Below are positions 58,801-64,000 of a stretch of DNA of 64,000 nt, piece after piece. The stretch comes from Arion vulgaris (Eukaryota; Mollusca; Gastropoda; Stylommatophora; Arionidae). The stretch spans positions 65,256,865 to 65,320,864 of the forward strand of contig CM036753.1 in NCBI GenBank assembly GCA_020796225.1. The letters are read 5' to 3'. Every line of letters starts with the position of its first letter. Positions within the stretch are counted from its first letter, which is position 1. A program made the translations under genes and the position numbers. The notes beneath the pieces were generated by a model. It worked only from the letters and a program-made list of their open reading frames with translations. It had not been told where the DNA came from and did not search any database.

Positions 58801-61800
58801 GTAAGAACCGATCTCTGCATTATGGTGTTGCATGTAAGAACCGATCTCTGTATTATGATGTTGCATGTAAGAACCGATCTCTGTATTATGATGTTGCATG
58901 TAAGAACCGATCTTTGCATTATGATGTTGCATGTAAGAACCGATCTCTGCATTATGGTGTTGCATGTAAGAACCGATCTCTGCATTATGATGTTGCATGT
59001 AAGAACCGATCTCTGCATTATGATGTTGCATGTAAGAACCGATCTTTGCATTATGATGTTGCATGTAAGAACCGATCTCTGCATTATGGTGTTGCATGTA
59101 AGAACCGATCTCTGCATTATGATGTTGCATGTAAGAACCGATCTCTGCATTATGATGTTGCATGTAAGAACCGATCTCTGCATTATGATGTTGCATGTAA
59201 GAACCGATCTCTGCATTATGGTGTTGCATGTAAGAACCGATCTCTGCATTATGATGTTGCATGTAAGAACCGATCTCTGAATTATGATGTTGCATGTAAG
59301 AACCGATCTCTGCATTATGATGTTGCATGTAAGAACCGATCTCTGCATTATGATGTTGCATGTAAGAACCGATCTCTGCATTATGATGTTGCATGTAAGA
59401 ACCGATCTCTGCATTATGATGTTGCATGTAAGAACCGATCTCTGCATTATGGTGTTGCATGTAAGAACCGATCTCTGTATTATGATGTTGCATGTAAGAA
59501 CCGATCTCTGCATTATGATGTTGCATGTAAGAACCGATCTCTGCATTATGATGTTGCATGTAAGAACCGATCTCTGCATTATGATGTTGCATGTAAGAAC
59601 CGATGTCTGCATTATGATGTTGCATGTAAGAACCGATGTCTGCATTATGATGTTGCATGTAAGAACCGATCTCTGCATTATGATGTTGCATGTAAGAACC
59701 GATCTCTGCAATATGGTGTTGCATGTAAGAACCGATCTCTGCATTATGATGTTGCATGTGAGAACCGATCTTTGCATTATGATGTTGCATGTAAGAACTG
59801 ATCTCTGCATTATGATATTGCATGTAAGAACCGATCTCTGCATTATGGTGTTGCATGTAAGAACCGATCTCTGCATTATGGTGTTGCATGTAAGAACCGA
59901 TCTCTGCCTTATGATGTTGCATGTAAGAACCGATCTCTGCATTATGATGTTGCATGTAAGAACCGATCTCTGCATTATGATGTTGCATGTAAGAACTGAT
60001 CTCTGCATTATGATGTTGCATGTAAGAACCGATCTCTGCATTATGATGTTGCATGTAAGAACTGATCTCTGCATTATGATGTTGCATGTAAGAACCGATC
60101 TCTGCATTATGATGTTGCATGTAAGAACCGATCTCTGCATTATGATGTTGCATGTTAGAACCGATCTCTGCATTATGATGTTGCATGTAAGAACCGATCT
60201 CTGCATTATGGTGTTGCATGTAAGAACCGATCTCTGCATTATGGTGTTGCATGTAAGAACCGATCTCTGCATTATGATGTTGCATGTAAGAACCGATCTC
60301 TGCATTATGATGTTGCATGTAAGAACCGATGTCTGCATTATGATGTTGCATGTAAGAACCGATCTCTGCATTATGATGTTGCATGTAAGAACCGATCTCT
60401 GCAATATGGTGTTGCATGTAAGAACCGATCTCTGCATTATGATGTTGCATGTGAGAACCGATCTTTGCATTATGATGTTGCATGTAAGAACTGATCTCTG
60501 CATTATGATATTGCATGTAAGAACCGATCTCTGCATTATGGTGTTGCATGTAAGAACCGATCTCTGCATTATGGTGTGCATGTAAGAACCGATCTCTGCC
60601 TTATGATGTTGCATGTAAGAACCGATCTCTGCATTATGATGTTGCATGTAAGAACCGATCTCTGCATTATGATGTTGCATGTAAGAACCGATCTCTGCAT
60701 TATGATGTTGCATGTAAGAACCGATCTCTGCATTATGGTGTTGCATGTAAGAACCGATCTCTGCCTTATGATGTTTCATGTAAGAACTGATCTCTGCATT
60801 ATGATGTTGCATGTAAGAACCGATCTCTGCATTATGATGTTGCAGGTAAGAACCGATCTCTGCATTATGATGTTGCATGAGAACCGATCTCTGCATTATG
60901 ATGTTGCATGTGAGAACCGATCTCTGCATTATGATGTTGCATGTAAGAACCGATCTCTGCATTATGGTGTTGCATGTAAGAACCGATCTCTGCATTATGG
61001 TGTTGCATGTAAGAACCGATCTCTGCATTATGATGTTGCATGTAAGAACCGATCTCTGTATTATGATGTTGCATGTAAGAACCGATCTCTGCATTATGAT
61101 GTTGCATGTAAGAACCGATCTCTGCATTATGATGTTGCATGTAAGAACCGATCTCTGCATTATGATGTTGCATGTAAGTACTGATCTCTGCATTATGGTG
61201 TTGCATGTAAGAACCGATCTCTGCATTATGATGTTGCATGTAAGAACCGATCTCTGCATTATGATGTTGCATGTAAGAACCGATCTCTGCATTATGATGT
61301 TGCATGTAAGAACCGATCTCTGCATTATGATATTGCATGTAAGAACCGATCTCTGCATTATGGTGTTGCATGTAAGAACCGATCTCTGCATTATGATGTT
61401 GCATGTAAGAACCGATCTCTGCATTATGGTGTTGCATGTAAGAACCGATCTCTGCATTATGATGTTGCATGTAAGAACCGATCTCTGCATTATGATGTTG
61501 CATGTTAGAACCGATCTCTGCATTATGATGTTGCATGTAAGAACCGATCTCTGCATTATGATGTTGCATGTAAGAACCGATCTCTGCATTATGGTGTTGC
61601 ATGTAAGAACCGATCTCTGCATTATGGTGTTGCATGTAAGAACCGATCTCTGCATTATGATGTTGCATGTAAGAATCGATCTCTGTATTATGATGTTGCT
61701 TGTAAGAACCGATCTCTGCATTATGATGTTGCATGTAAGAACCGATCTCTGCATTATGGTGTTGCATGTAAGAACCGATCTCTGCATTATGGTGTTGCAT

Positions 61801-63467
61801 GTAAGAACCGATCTCTGCATTATGTTGTTGCATGTAAGAACCGATCTCTGCATTATGATGTTGCATGTAAGAACCGATCTCTGCATTATGATGTTGCATG
61901 TAAGAACCGATCTCTGCATTATGATGTTGCATGTAAGAACCGATCTCTGCATTATGGTGTTGCATGTAAGAACCGATCTCTGCATTATGGTGTTGCATGT
62001 AAGAACCGATCTCTGCATTATGATGTTGCATGTAAGAATCGATCTCTGTATTATGATGTTGCATGTAAGAACCGATCTCTGTATTATGATGTTGCATGTA
62101 AGAACCGATCTCTGTATTATGATGTTGCATGTAAGAACCGATCTCTGCATTATGATGTTGCATGTAAGAACCGATCTCTGCATTATGATGTTGCATGTAA
62201 GAACCGATCTCTGTATTATGATGTTGCATGTAAGAACCGATCTCTGCATTATGATGTTGCATGTAAGAACTGATCTCTGCATTATGGTGTTGCATGTAAG
62301 AACCGATCTCTGCATTATGATGTTGCATGTGAGAACCGATCTCTGCATTATGATGTTGCATGTAAGAACTGATCTCTGCATTATGAAGAGTTAATAAAGA
62401 AATTTATGAACCACAGAGAAAGCAATGGAATGAAATATGGTAAATAAATAGACTATAAACAAGTATTAAGGGTATCTGAAAAAAAACAACAATTTACCAA
62501 ACATAGAAAACGAGCAACTATCTGACTTCTTATGGCGCCCATTTCTTCATGTATTCTGAATTTGTTTTTTTCTCTCACAATCATCATTGCTTCTCTATGA
62601 TACTAGTCTATATTTATTAGTATAATATTGTTGCTATTTAAGCTAGCCTGTTCCTTCCTTGAACGTAACAGTGAATATGAATCCATTGAAAAACATATTG
62701 ACCTTCTGTTTTACCATTCTGATGTAAATGTTCAACACGATCCTTCTTCTTCTTCTTCTTTGCGTTCGTCCTTTACGACCAATTTTAATCACTCTTTGTG
62801 ATATGTTTGATCTTTGCCAAGAACGTGTATACGTTGCACATTGGTTTAGTAGGCCCCTAAACGCATAGACTTCTACACGTTTAGGATATGTGAATCCGAT
62901 TTCATCCAAACCTCCTTGGTCGCCTCTTACGACATGAGTGGCAGGTAACAGTGGTTTTATTCTTTACACCTCAAATTTGGTCTCCGTTAACCACTCAGGG
63001 GAATATTTCGGGACAAGATTCACGAAATATGTATTCTTTGGGTTCACAATCACTTGTAGAAACCGATTTGGCGTCAGAAAGATTACTCTGTTTCTTTTGT
63101 TGAGGTTTAATCAAATCAAGAGAGAGTCACAAGTACCATCAATTTACTTCCCGACTGTATTTTTATAAAGAGACTTGAGTACTTATACCCCTGCATCAAA
63201 TGAAGATATATCAGATCTCTGAAACATTAACAGTAAAACAAAATTTGACAGTTGTTGACAAGGGTAAGCAGTGGCGTGATTATTGTACGTATCATCCACG
63301 CGATAGGTCTTGCTGTCCCATGATGAGGTTTGCACCCCCTAGTGGTGCCGCTGCTGGTAAGAACTGTGATGACATTTATAGATAAATTCTTACTCATCAA
63401 AAATAATCCTTCCGTTGTTGTTTGCTATCTCCACAACTTTGCTCATGCCGCCCACATCAATGCTGCC
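40686..63467 (-). CDS. SLC5-type sodium:solute symporter, C-terminal 10 exons (5' end outside window)
   Basis: Sodium-coupled symporter of the SSF/SLC5 family, nearest in motifs to the monocarboxylate, iodide and multivitamin transporters (SLC5A8/A12/A5/A6). Exons in coding order are 63394-63467, 56200-56337, 53944-54079, 52941-53029, 51485-51597, 49650-49720, 48774-48860, 46108-46358, 42805-42911 and 40686-40816. All have GT-AG borders, matching phases and no frame breaks, giving about 398 residues of a family of roughly 600. Diagnostic blocks are RVRHTVWG, SSVQRIVAIKSK, LMPYFVM, LPGLPGLYMA, SGALSTLSSGINSL (the Na2 sodium-site region of TM8) and GPLLGIFILG. A cytosolic tail ends the protein. 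The substrate cannot be told from sequence alone. Introns hold three minisatellites, LINE pieces and two MITEs. The gene converges with the small-protein cluster, with 500 bases between the last small ORF and its stop. Confidence 0.9.
40979..41520 (-). mobile_element. LINE C-terminal fragment with (ATG)n tail
   Basis: Minus strand reads NGTDRKTKFRILKACIFPLA then MYGCEAWTFNKAVEKHI, then FRISWTEKRTNRS, RKLRYFGHIKRHEGLENTIM and RRGRPWRRWIQ. The 3' end on this strand is an (ATG)n run (plus strand 40979-41004). Last intron of SLC5. Confidence 0.8.
41838..42557. repeat. 42/44-bp minisatellite, about 17 copies
   Basis: The unit is TGTAGACTGATGTTCCCTAT plus AAAGTATGTTGTTACTGCTG plus AC, with a 44-bp variant that has CTATATAAAG and an A/G switch in TTACTG/TTGCTG. 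In the last intron of SLC5. Confidence 0.92.
42805..42911 (-). CDS. SLC5 symporter penultimate exon, last transmembrane helix
   Basis: Reads SVYDGFSMYDISYVWSPVIG then MIATVIPGLMASIIYG, equal to the final helix (LYSLSYLYFSTVG...) of SMCT. The donor is GTAACT. If it were not used, translation would stop six codons later at 42790-42788. Confidence 0.88.
43265..44330 (+). mobile_element. LINE reverse transcriptase remnant
   Basis: Reads VRQGCVLSPLLFITYIDHIC (RT palm), then degenerate sequence through the catalytic box, then IKKQQIKWFGHVSRLPSDSA and [20 protein letters not shown]. The upstream ASDRVDRHKLWK phrase is the family's AFDRV block. Several frameshifts. Confidence 0.8.
44725..45235 (+). 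mobile_element. LINE C-terminal fragment
   Basis: Reads LKLKILRTCIFPVDTYGCES then RKILRIPWTEKKEH, and after a shift GLERIILEGRVQGRRGRPRR and WLQDIKEIMNM. Same clade as 40979-41520 but a different subfamily. Inside an SLC5 intron. Confidence 0.8.
45240..45440 (-). mobile_element. LINE C-terminal fragment, minus strand
   Basis: Matches the right edge of the window (63791-64000) over CGCTCAAT/CGTTCAATCT, TCGCCTCTCAGCCAAGTTCG and GTTTTTCTTGGGCGTCCT. Confidence 0.6.
45535..45945 (+). mobile_element. LINE C-terminal fragment
   Basis: Reads [20 protein letters not shown] then [20 protein letters not shown] and KWRGHISRLPTDSVPQSAML, the same family as 43265-44330. Confidence 0.75.
46108..46358 (-). 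CDS. SLC5 symporter exon with long extracellular loop
   Basis: Reads GTIFGIFTGLLSSIWISVGS then a Ser/Thr-rich loop (about 60 residues) with several N-x-S/T sequons, including NTS, NSS and NST. The loop sits where SMCT-type carriers have a variable glycosylated loop. Borders are CAAAAG and GTATAT. Confidence 0.9.
46385..48165. other. SLC5 intron, repeat debris only
   Basis: Contains the partial SINE-B at 46895-47055, a (TA)9 run at 47757-47776, and stretches at 46420-46620 and 47860-48000 that resemble each other (CTTTCAACTCTGC) and look like old repeats. No exon is seen. Confidence 0.45.
46895..47055 (-). mobile_element. SINE-B subtype, partial copy
   Basis: Contains CGCCTCTTACGACATATG, GGCATGTAACAATGGTTC and CCCGGTAACCACTCAGGCGG, as in the divergent copy at 62742. 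The left part is not alignable to the main SINE-B. Confidence 0.5.
48170..48334 (+). mobile_element. hAT-type MITE, copy 2
   Basis: 165 bp with terminal inverted repeats CAGTGGCGGCTCGT and ACGAGCCGCAACTG. Flanks are CCTATTTC and CCTATATC, an 8-bp target duplication with one mismatch. CAGTGGCGG ends and 8-bp duplications are hAT features. Inside an SLC5 intron. Confidence 0.85.
48774..48860 (-). CDS. SLC5 symporter exon
   Basis: Reads STYTALGATTGPLLGIFILG then ATFPQANAL. The GPLLG(L/I)F(I/A)LG motif is diagnostic of SLC5. Both borders are phase 0, TTTTCAG and GTAAGT. Confidence 0.92.
48930..49195 (-). mobile_element. SINE-B, copy 5
   Basis: Begins TTCTTCTTCTCATTCGAAC and ends GGCCCCGGCACTACACGAGCG with the family core. 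It lies right after SLC5 exon 48774-48860, inside the intron. Confidence 0.75.
49650..49720 (-). CDS. SLC5 symporter exon
   Basis: Short exon reading CIYGFGIIGLAYLAREMSGP then VTQ, a transmembrane helix equal to the YGVxCIALAFLA segment of SMCT-type carriers. The acceptor is GAAATAG and the donor GTAAGT. Confidence 0.88.
50278..50590 (+). mobile_element. LINE tail fragment
   Basis: Reads RSRTRAIEILRKRWIDNMKT then LRLTTRVDNQFYHPPGDRQQ. The second part recurs, decayed, at 11330 and 11900. Confidence 0.55.
50640..51190 (-). mobile_element. LINE C-terminal fragment
   Basis: Minus strand reads MEMYGCEAWAFNTAGEKHI, RVSWTEKGTNRSIQKKLKIK and RKLKYFGHIKRHEALE. Sister copy of 40979-41520. Confidence 0.8.
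51485..51597 (-). CDS. SLC5 symporter exon carrying the Na2-site region
   Basis: Joined to the preceding exon it reads SGALSTLSSGINSLTANTVE followed by DFLGG. The Ser-Thr pair in ALST matches the sodium-coordinating residues of TM8 in this family (for example Ser353/Thr354 of NIS). The donor is GTAAAT. Confidence 0.9.
51702..51960 (-). mobile_element. SINE-B, copy 6
   Basis: Begins CTTCTTTTTCGAACACTC and ends CCGATACCACATGGGCG, with CTACAAGTAGGCCAGTACAT in the middle. Intronic in SLC5. Confidence 0.75.
52275..52465 (+). mobile_element. tRNA-derived SINE-C, copy 3
   Basis: Begins CCCAACGTGTTCGTAGCACG, has GGTTCAATTCCGCGGGC and ends CTTCTGGATCGAAAAAAA. Lies in an SLC5 intron. I saw no clear target duplication. 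Confidence 0.8.
52941..53029 (-). CDS. SLC5 symporter exon
   Basis: Reads LMPYFVMHSLSFLPGLPGLY then MATIFSGAL. The MPYFVM and PGLPGL(F/Y) blocks are strongly conserved in SLC5. The acceptor is TTCACAG and the donor GTTTGT. Confidence 0.92.
53944..54079 (-). CDS. SLC5 symporter exon
   Basis: Reads MFVMAVPLVIVYGCIMLLTG then LVLLAYFFNLECDPLRGGYI, a transmembrane helix followed by the CDP loop typical of SLC5A5/A6/A8. It ends in phase 0 at a GTAACA donor. Confidence 0.9.
54118..54345. repeat. 80-90-bp tandem repeat, three copies
   Basis: Repeated blocks are TTCCATGAGAGACTGG and ATGTTATTTTATACA with GTGTG-rich spacers. It lies just upstream of SLC5 exon 53944-54079, in the intron. Confidence 0.8.
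54550..54805 (+). mobile_element. tRNA-like SINE, about 250 bp
   Basis: The head reads GTAGCCATCTGTAGCTTAAC with GGTTCAAACTCC. The body is CCCCGTCGTTCAGAAAGTAA and the end GTCAAGGATATGCCACG plus an ATTTTCATTTTCATT tail. A related body fragment is at about 15950-16050. SLC5 intron. Confidence 0.6.
55200..55890. mobile_element. LINE fragments, two orientations
   Basis: 55200-55580 is a plus-strand tail with an internal 53-bp duplication around ATAAAACATAGGAG. 55600-55890 is a minus-strand LINE end (CCAGGATTTTATCTGCCC). No open frame survives. Confidence 0.5.
56200..56337 (-). CDS. SLC5 symporter exon
   Basis: Reads ISPDPRVRHTVWGMCIGVSI then YWSGAHFSQSSVQRIVAIKS. The P-x-RHT-x-W and QVQR motifs are hallmarks of this branch of SLC5. 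The acceptor is ATTTTAG and the donor GTAAGT. Confidence 0.9.
56440..56670 (+). mobile_element. tRNA-like repeat with an internal duplication
   Basis: GTAGGTTCAATTCCCCAC serves as a B box. A 51-bp unit around CTATCTCCTGCACAGGGACT is present twice in tandem (about 56527-56630). SLC5 intron. Confidence 0.5.
56732..56898 (+). mobile_element. hAT-type MITE, copy 3
   Basis: 167 bp with ends CAGTGACGGCTCGT and ACGAGCCGCCACTG and a perfect 8-bp target duplication GTTCTGAC at 56724-56731 and 56899-56906. Inside the SLC5 intron that also holds the 33-bp minisatellite. Confidence 0.88.
56985..57090 (-). mobile_element. SINE-D 3' module, minus strand
   Basis: Reads AGATCTCATCTGCAGTACAC and TTTCCGATGCAATGTAGAG, the reverse of the SINE-D 3' module. 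A like piece borders the 33-bp array at 58413-58590. Confidence 0.5.
57100..57790 (+). mobile_element. LINE C-terminal fragment with (GAA)n tail
   Basis: Reads VNQVKEFKYLGS-like sequence at 57160, then TTCEMRCLRKVTNNTRKDRI, KQRMKWFGHLIRMHPNSTVY and RGRPRKRWLDGVA, ending GAAGAAGAAG at 57762. Frameshifted but better preserved than the other fragments. Confidence 0.8.
58413..58590 (-). mobile_element. SINE-D 3' module at the left edge of the 33-bp array
   Basis: Contains CACAGGAAGATCTCATCGAC, CGGCGAGAGTCCTCGATGTA and ATTTTGTAAGAATTGTATC. This is the reverse complement of the SINE-D 3' part, and the minisatellite starts where the SINE body should continue. Confidence 0.6.
58591..62385. repeat. 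33-bp minisatellite, about 115 copies (3.8 kb)
   Basis: The unit is ATGATGTTGCATGTAAGAAC plus CGATCTCTGCATT. Because 33 is a multiple of three and the unit has few stops, several frames on both strands stay open for hundreds of codons, giving peptides such as MQHHNAEIGSY and MMLHVRTDLCI repeated. Single-base variants (GGTGTT, TGTATT, GTGAGAACC) form blocks that recur at 11-unit and 21-unit spacing. The array lies in an SLC5 intron, so I do not regard it as coding. Confidence 0.95.
62742..63002 (-). mobile_element. SINE-B, divergent copy 7
   Basis: Keeps CTTCTTCTTCTTC at one end, GGTCGCCTCTTACGACATG and GGTAACAGTGGTTTTATTC in the middle and GTTAACCACTCAGG at the other, but the rest differs. 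A partial copy of the same subtype is at about 46895-47055. Confidence 0.6.
63394..63467 (-). CDS. SLC5 symporter exon (first one in window)
   Basis: Reads GSIDVGGMSKVVEIANNNGR then IIFDE, matching the DVGG...V...IA..HGRI block just before the RHTFW motif in SLC5A6/A8. It starts in phase 0 after TTCAAAG and ends on GA before GTAAGA. Upstream exons are beyond 64,000. Confidence 0.85.
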
Positions 63468-63480
63468 CTTTGAAAAGAAA

Positions 63481-63530
63481 AATATATATATATATACATA
63501 TGTATATGTGTGTGTGTGTGTGTTTGTGTA

Positions 63531-63577
<47 letters not shown>
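63481..63577. repeat. TA / GT microsatellites before a SINE
   Basis: (TA)n at 63481-63500, (TG)n at 63507-63528 and (TA)n at 63536-63577, directly left of SINE-C copy 4 and 14 bases past the acceptor side of an SLC5 exon. Confidence 0.9.
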
Positions 63578-63579
<2 letters not shown>

Positions 63580-63773
63580 CGCCTGTCCAGCGTGTTCGTA
63601 GCGCGTTGAACGACGGGTGACAAGCTCCCTGTAAGTGCGGTTAAATTCCGCGGGCTGGCAGAAAAAACCACAGGTTCTCCAGATTTACGGTGTTCGTGGC
63701 ACCGAACCGAAGGGTTACGATGTCCATGGCACTGAGCCGAAGAGCTGAAAGCTCAAGTGCTTCTGGATCGAAA
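63578..63773 (+). mobile_element. tRNA-derived SINE-C, copy 4, inside a TA microsatellite
   Basis: Begins CCCGCCTGTCCAGCGTGTTC and ends TTCTGGATCG. Both flanks are (TA)n runs (63536-63577 and 63774-63790), so it inserted into a TA microsatellite. Confidence 0.8.
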
Positions 63774-63790
63774 TATATATATATATATAT

Positions 63791-64000
63791 TGTACCGTTA
63801 CACATGACCTGCAAGTAATTTCTCCATACCGCTCTGTCCTGGGCAAATCGCTCAATTTCTTCCATGAAATTGAGTTCGATATTCCTTGCCTCTCTTAGCA
63901 AAGTTCGTTTCAAGGTTTTTCTAGGGCGTCCTCTCTTTTTTGAACTCTTTGCATCCCACTTCAATGCCTGCTTTGGTATTCTTTGACCACTTTTTCTCAC
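63791..64000 (-). mobile_element. LINE C-terminal fragment running off the right edge
   Basis: Minus strand reads SKKRGRPRKTLKRTLLREAR then IERFAQDRAVWRNYLQVMCN, the GRP-x2-T-W-R-R / AQDR-x-W domain found at LINE ORF2 ends. Confidence 0.75.

Noticed and set aside
58465..62394. ORFs of 200 to 1,266 codons on both strands (repeats of MQHHNAEIGSY, MQRSVLTCNII, MMLHVRTDLCI, YDVACKNRSLH)
   Set aside because: All arise from a 33-bp tandem repeat with few stops. They overlap each other on both strands, lie in an intron and show no domain or codon-level constraint.
63200..63385. 61-codon plus-strand ORF with several Cys
   Set aside because: No start context, splice partner, paralogue or motif; length is within chance.

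Overview
This is a window of animal nuclear DNA: AT-rich, with spliced genes (GT-AG introns) and a very high load of SINEs, LINE fragments, DNA-transposon relics and minisatellites. Nothing prokaryotic is present. The repeat style (several tRNA-headed SINE families, short LINE 3' ends, TA microsatellites) suggests an invertebrate, possibly a lophotrochozoan such as a mollusc, but I cannot fix the species.

Three gene units can be supported. (1) A complete protein disulfide isomerase A4 (ERp72) gene lies on the minus strand between 7,697 and 30,833 in 11 exons that join in phase: signal peptide, three thioredoxin a-type domains, b/b' region and a KKEL tail. Its second active site is SEHS instead of CGHC, and two exons carry frame-breaking indels. 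(2) Four small intronless ORFs rich in proline and cysteine lie on the plus strand at 37,779-40,185. At least three are tandem paralogues. Canonical CRE octamers sit near them and splice donors follow three of the stop codons; I recognise no described family. (3) The 3' part of an SLC5-type sodium:solute symporter gene lies on the minus strand from 40,686 to 63,467 in 10 clean exons. Its 5' exons lie beyond the right edge. It converges tail to tail with the small-gene cluster.

Layout: 1-7,600 holds a long LINE remnant with RT and RNase H, broken by two SINEs, another LINE, an AT-rich 39-bp array and TA tracts. 7,697-30,833 is PDIA4, whose introns hold a piggyBac transposon (8,437-11,050, TTAA-flanked, transposase decayed), a 72-bp MITE of the same family, and many SINE and LINE pieces. 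30,834-37,400 is repeats, including a 210-bp TTAA-flanked MITE, twenty copies of a 35-bp repeat and a hAT-type MITE. 37,600-40,240 is the small-gene cluster. 40,240-64,000 is the SLC5 gene, with a 42-44-bp minisatellite in its last intron and a 3.8-kb, about 115-copy 33-bp minisatellite in its 56,338-63,393 intron. That array is open in several frames on both strands and gives ORFs of up to 1,266 codons, which I regard as spurious.

The genes do not form a pathway. PDIA4 works in ER protein folding, SLC5 in plasma-membrane solute uptake, and the small cluster is of unknown function.
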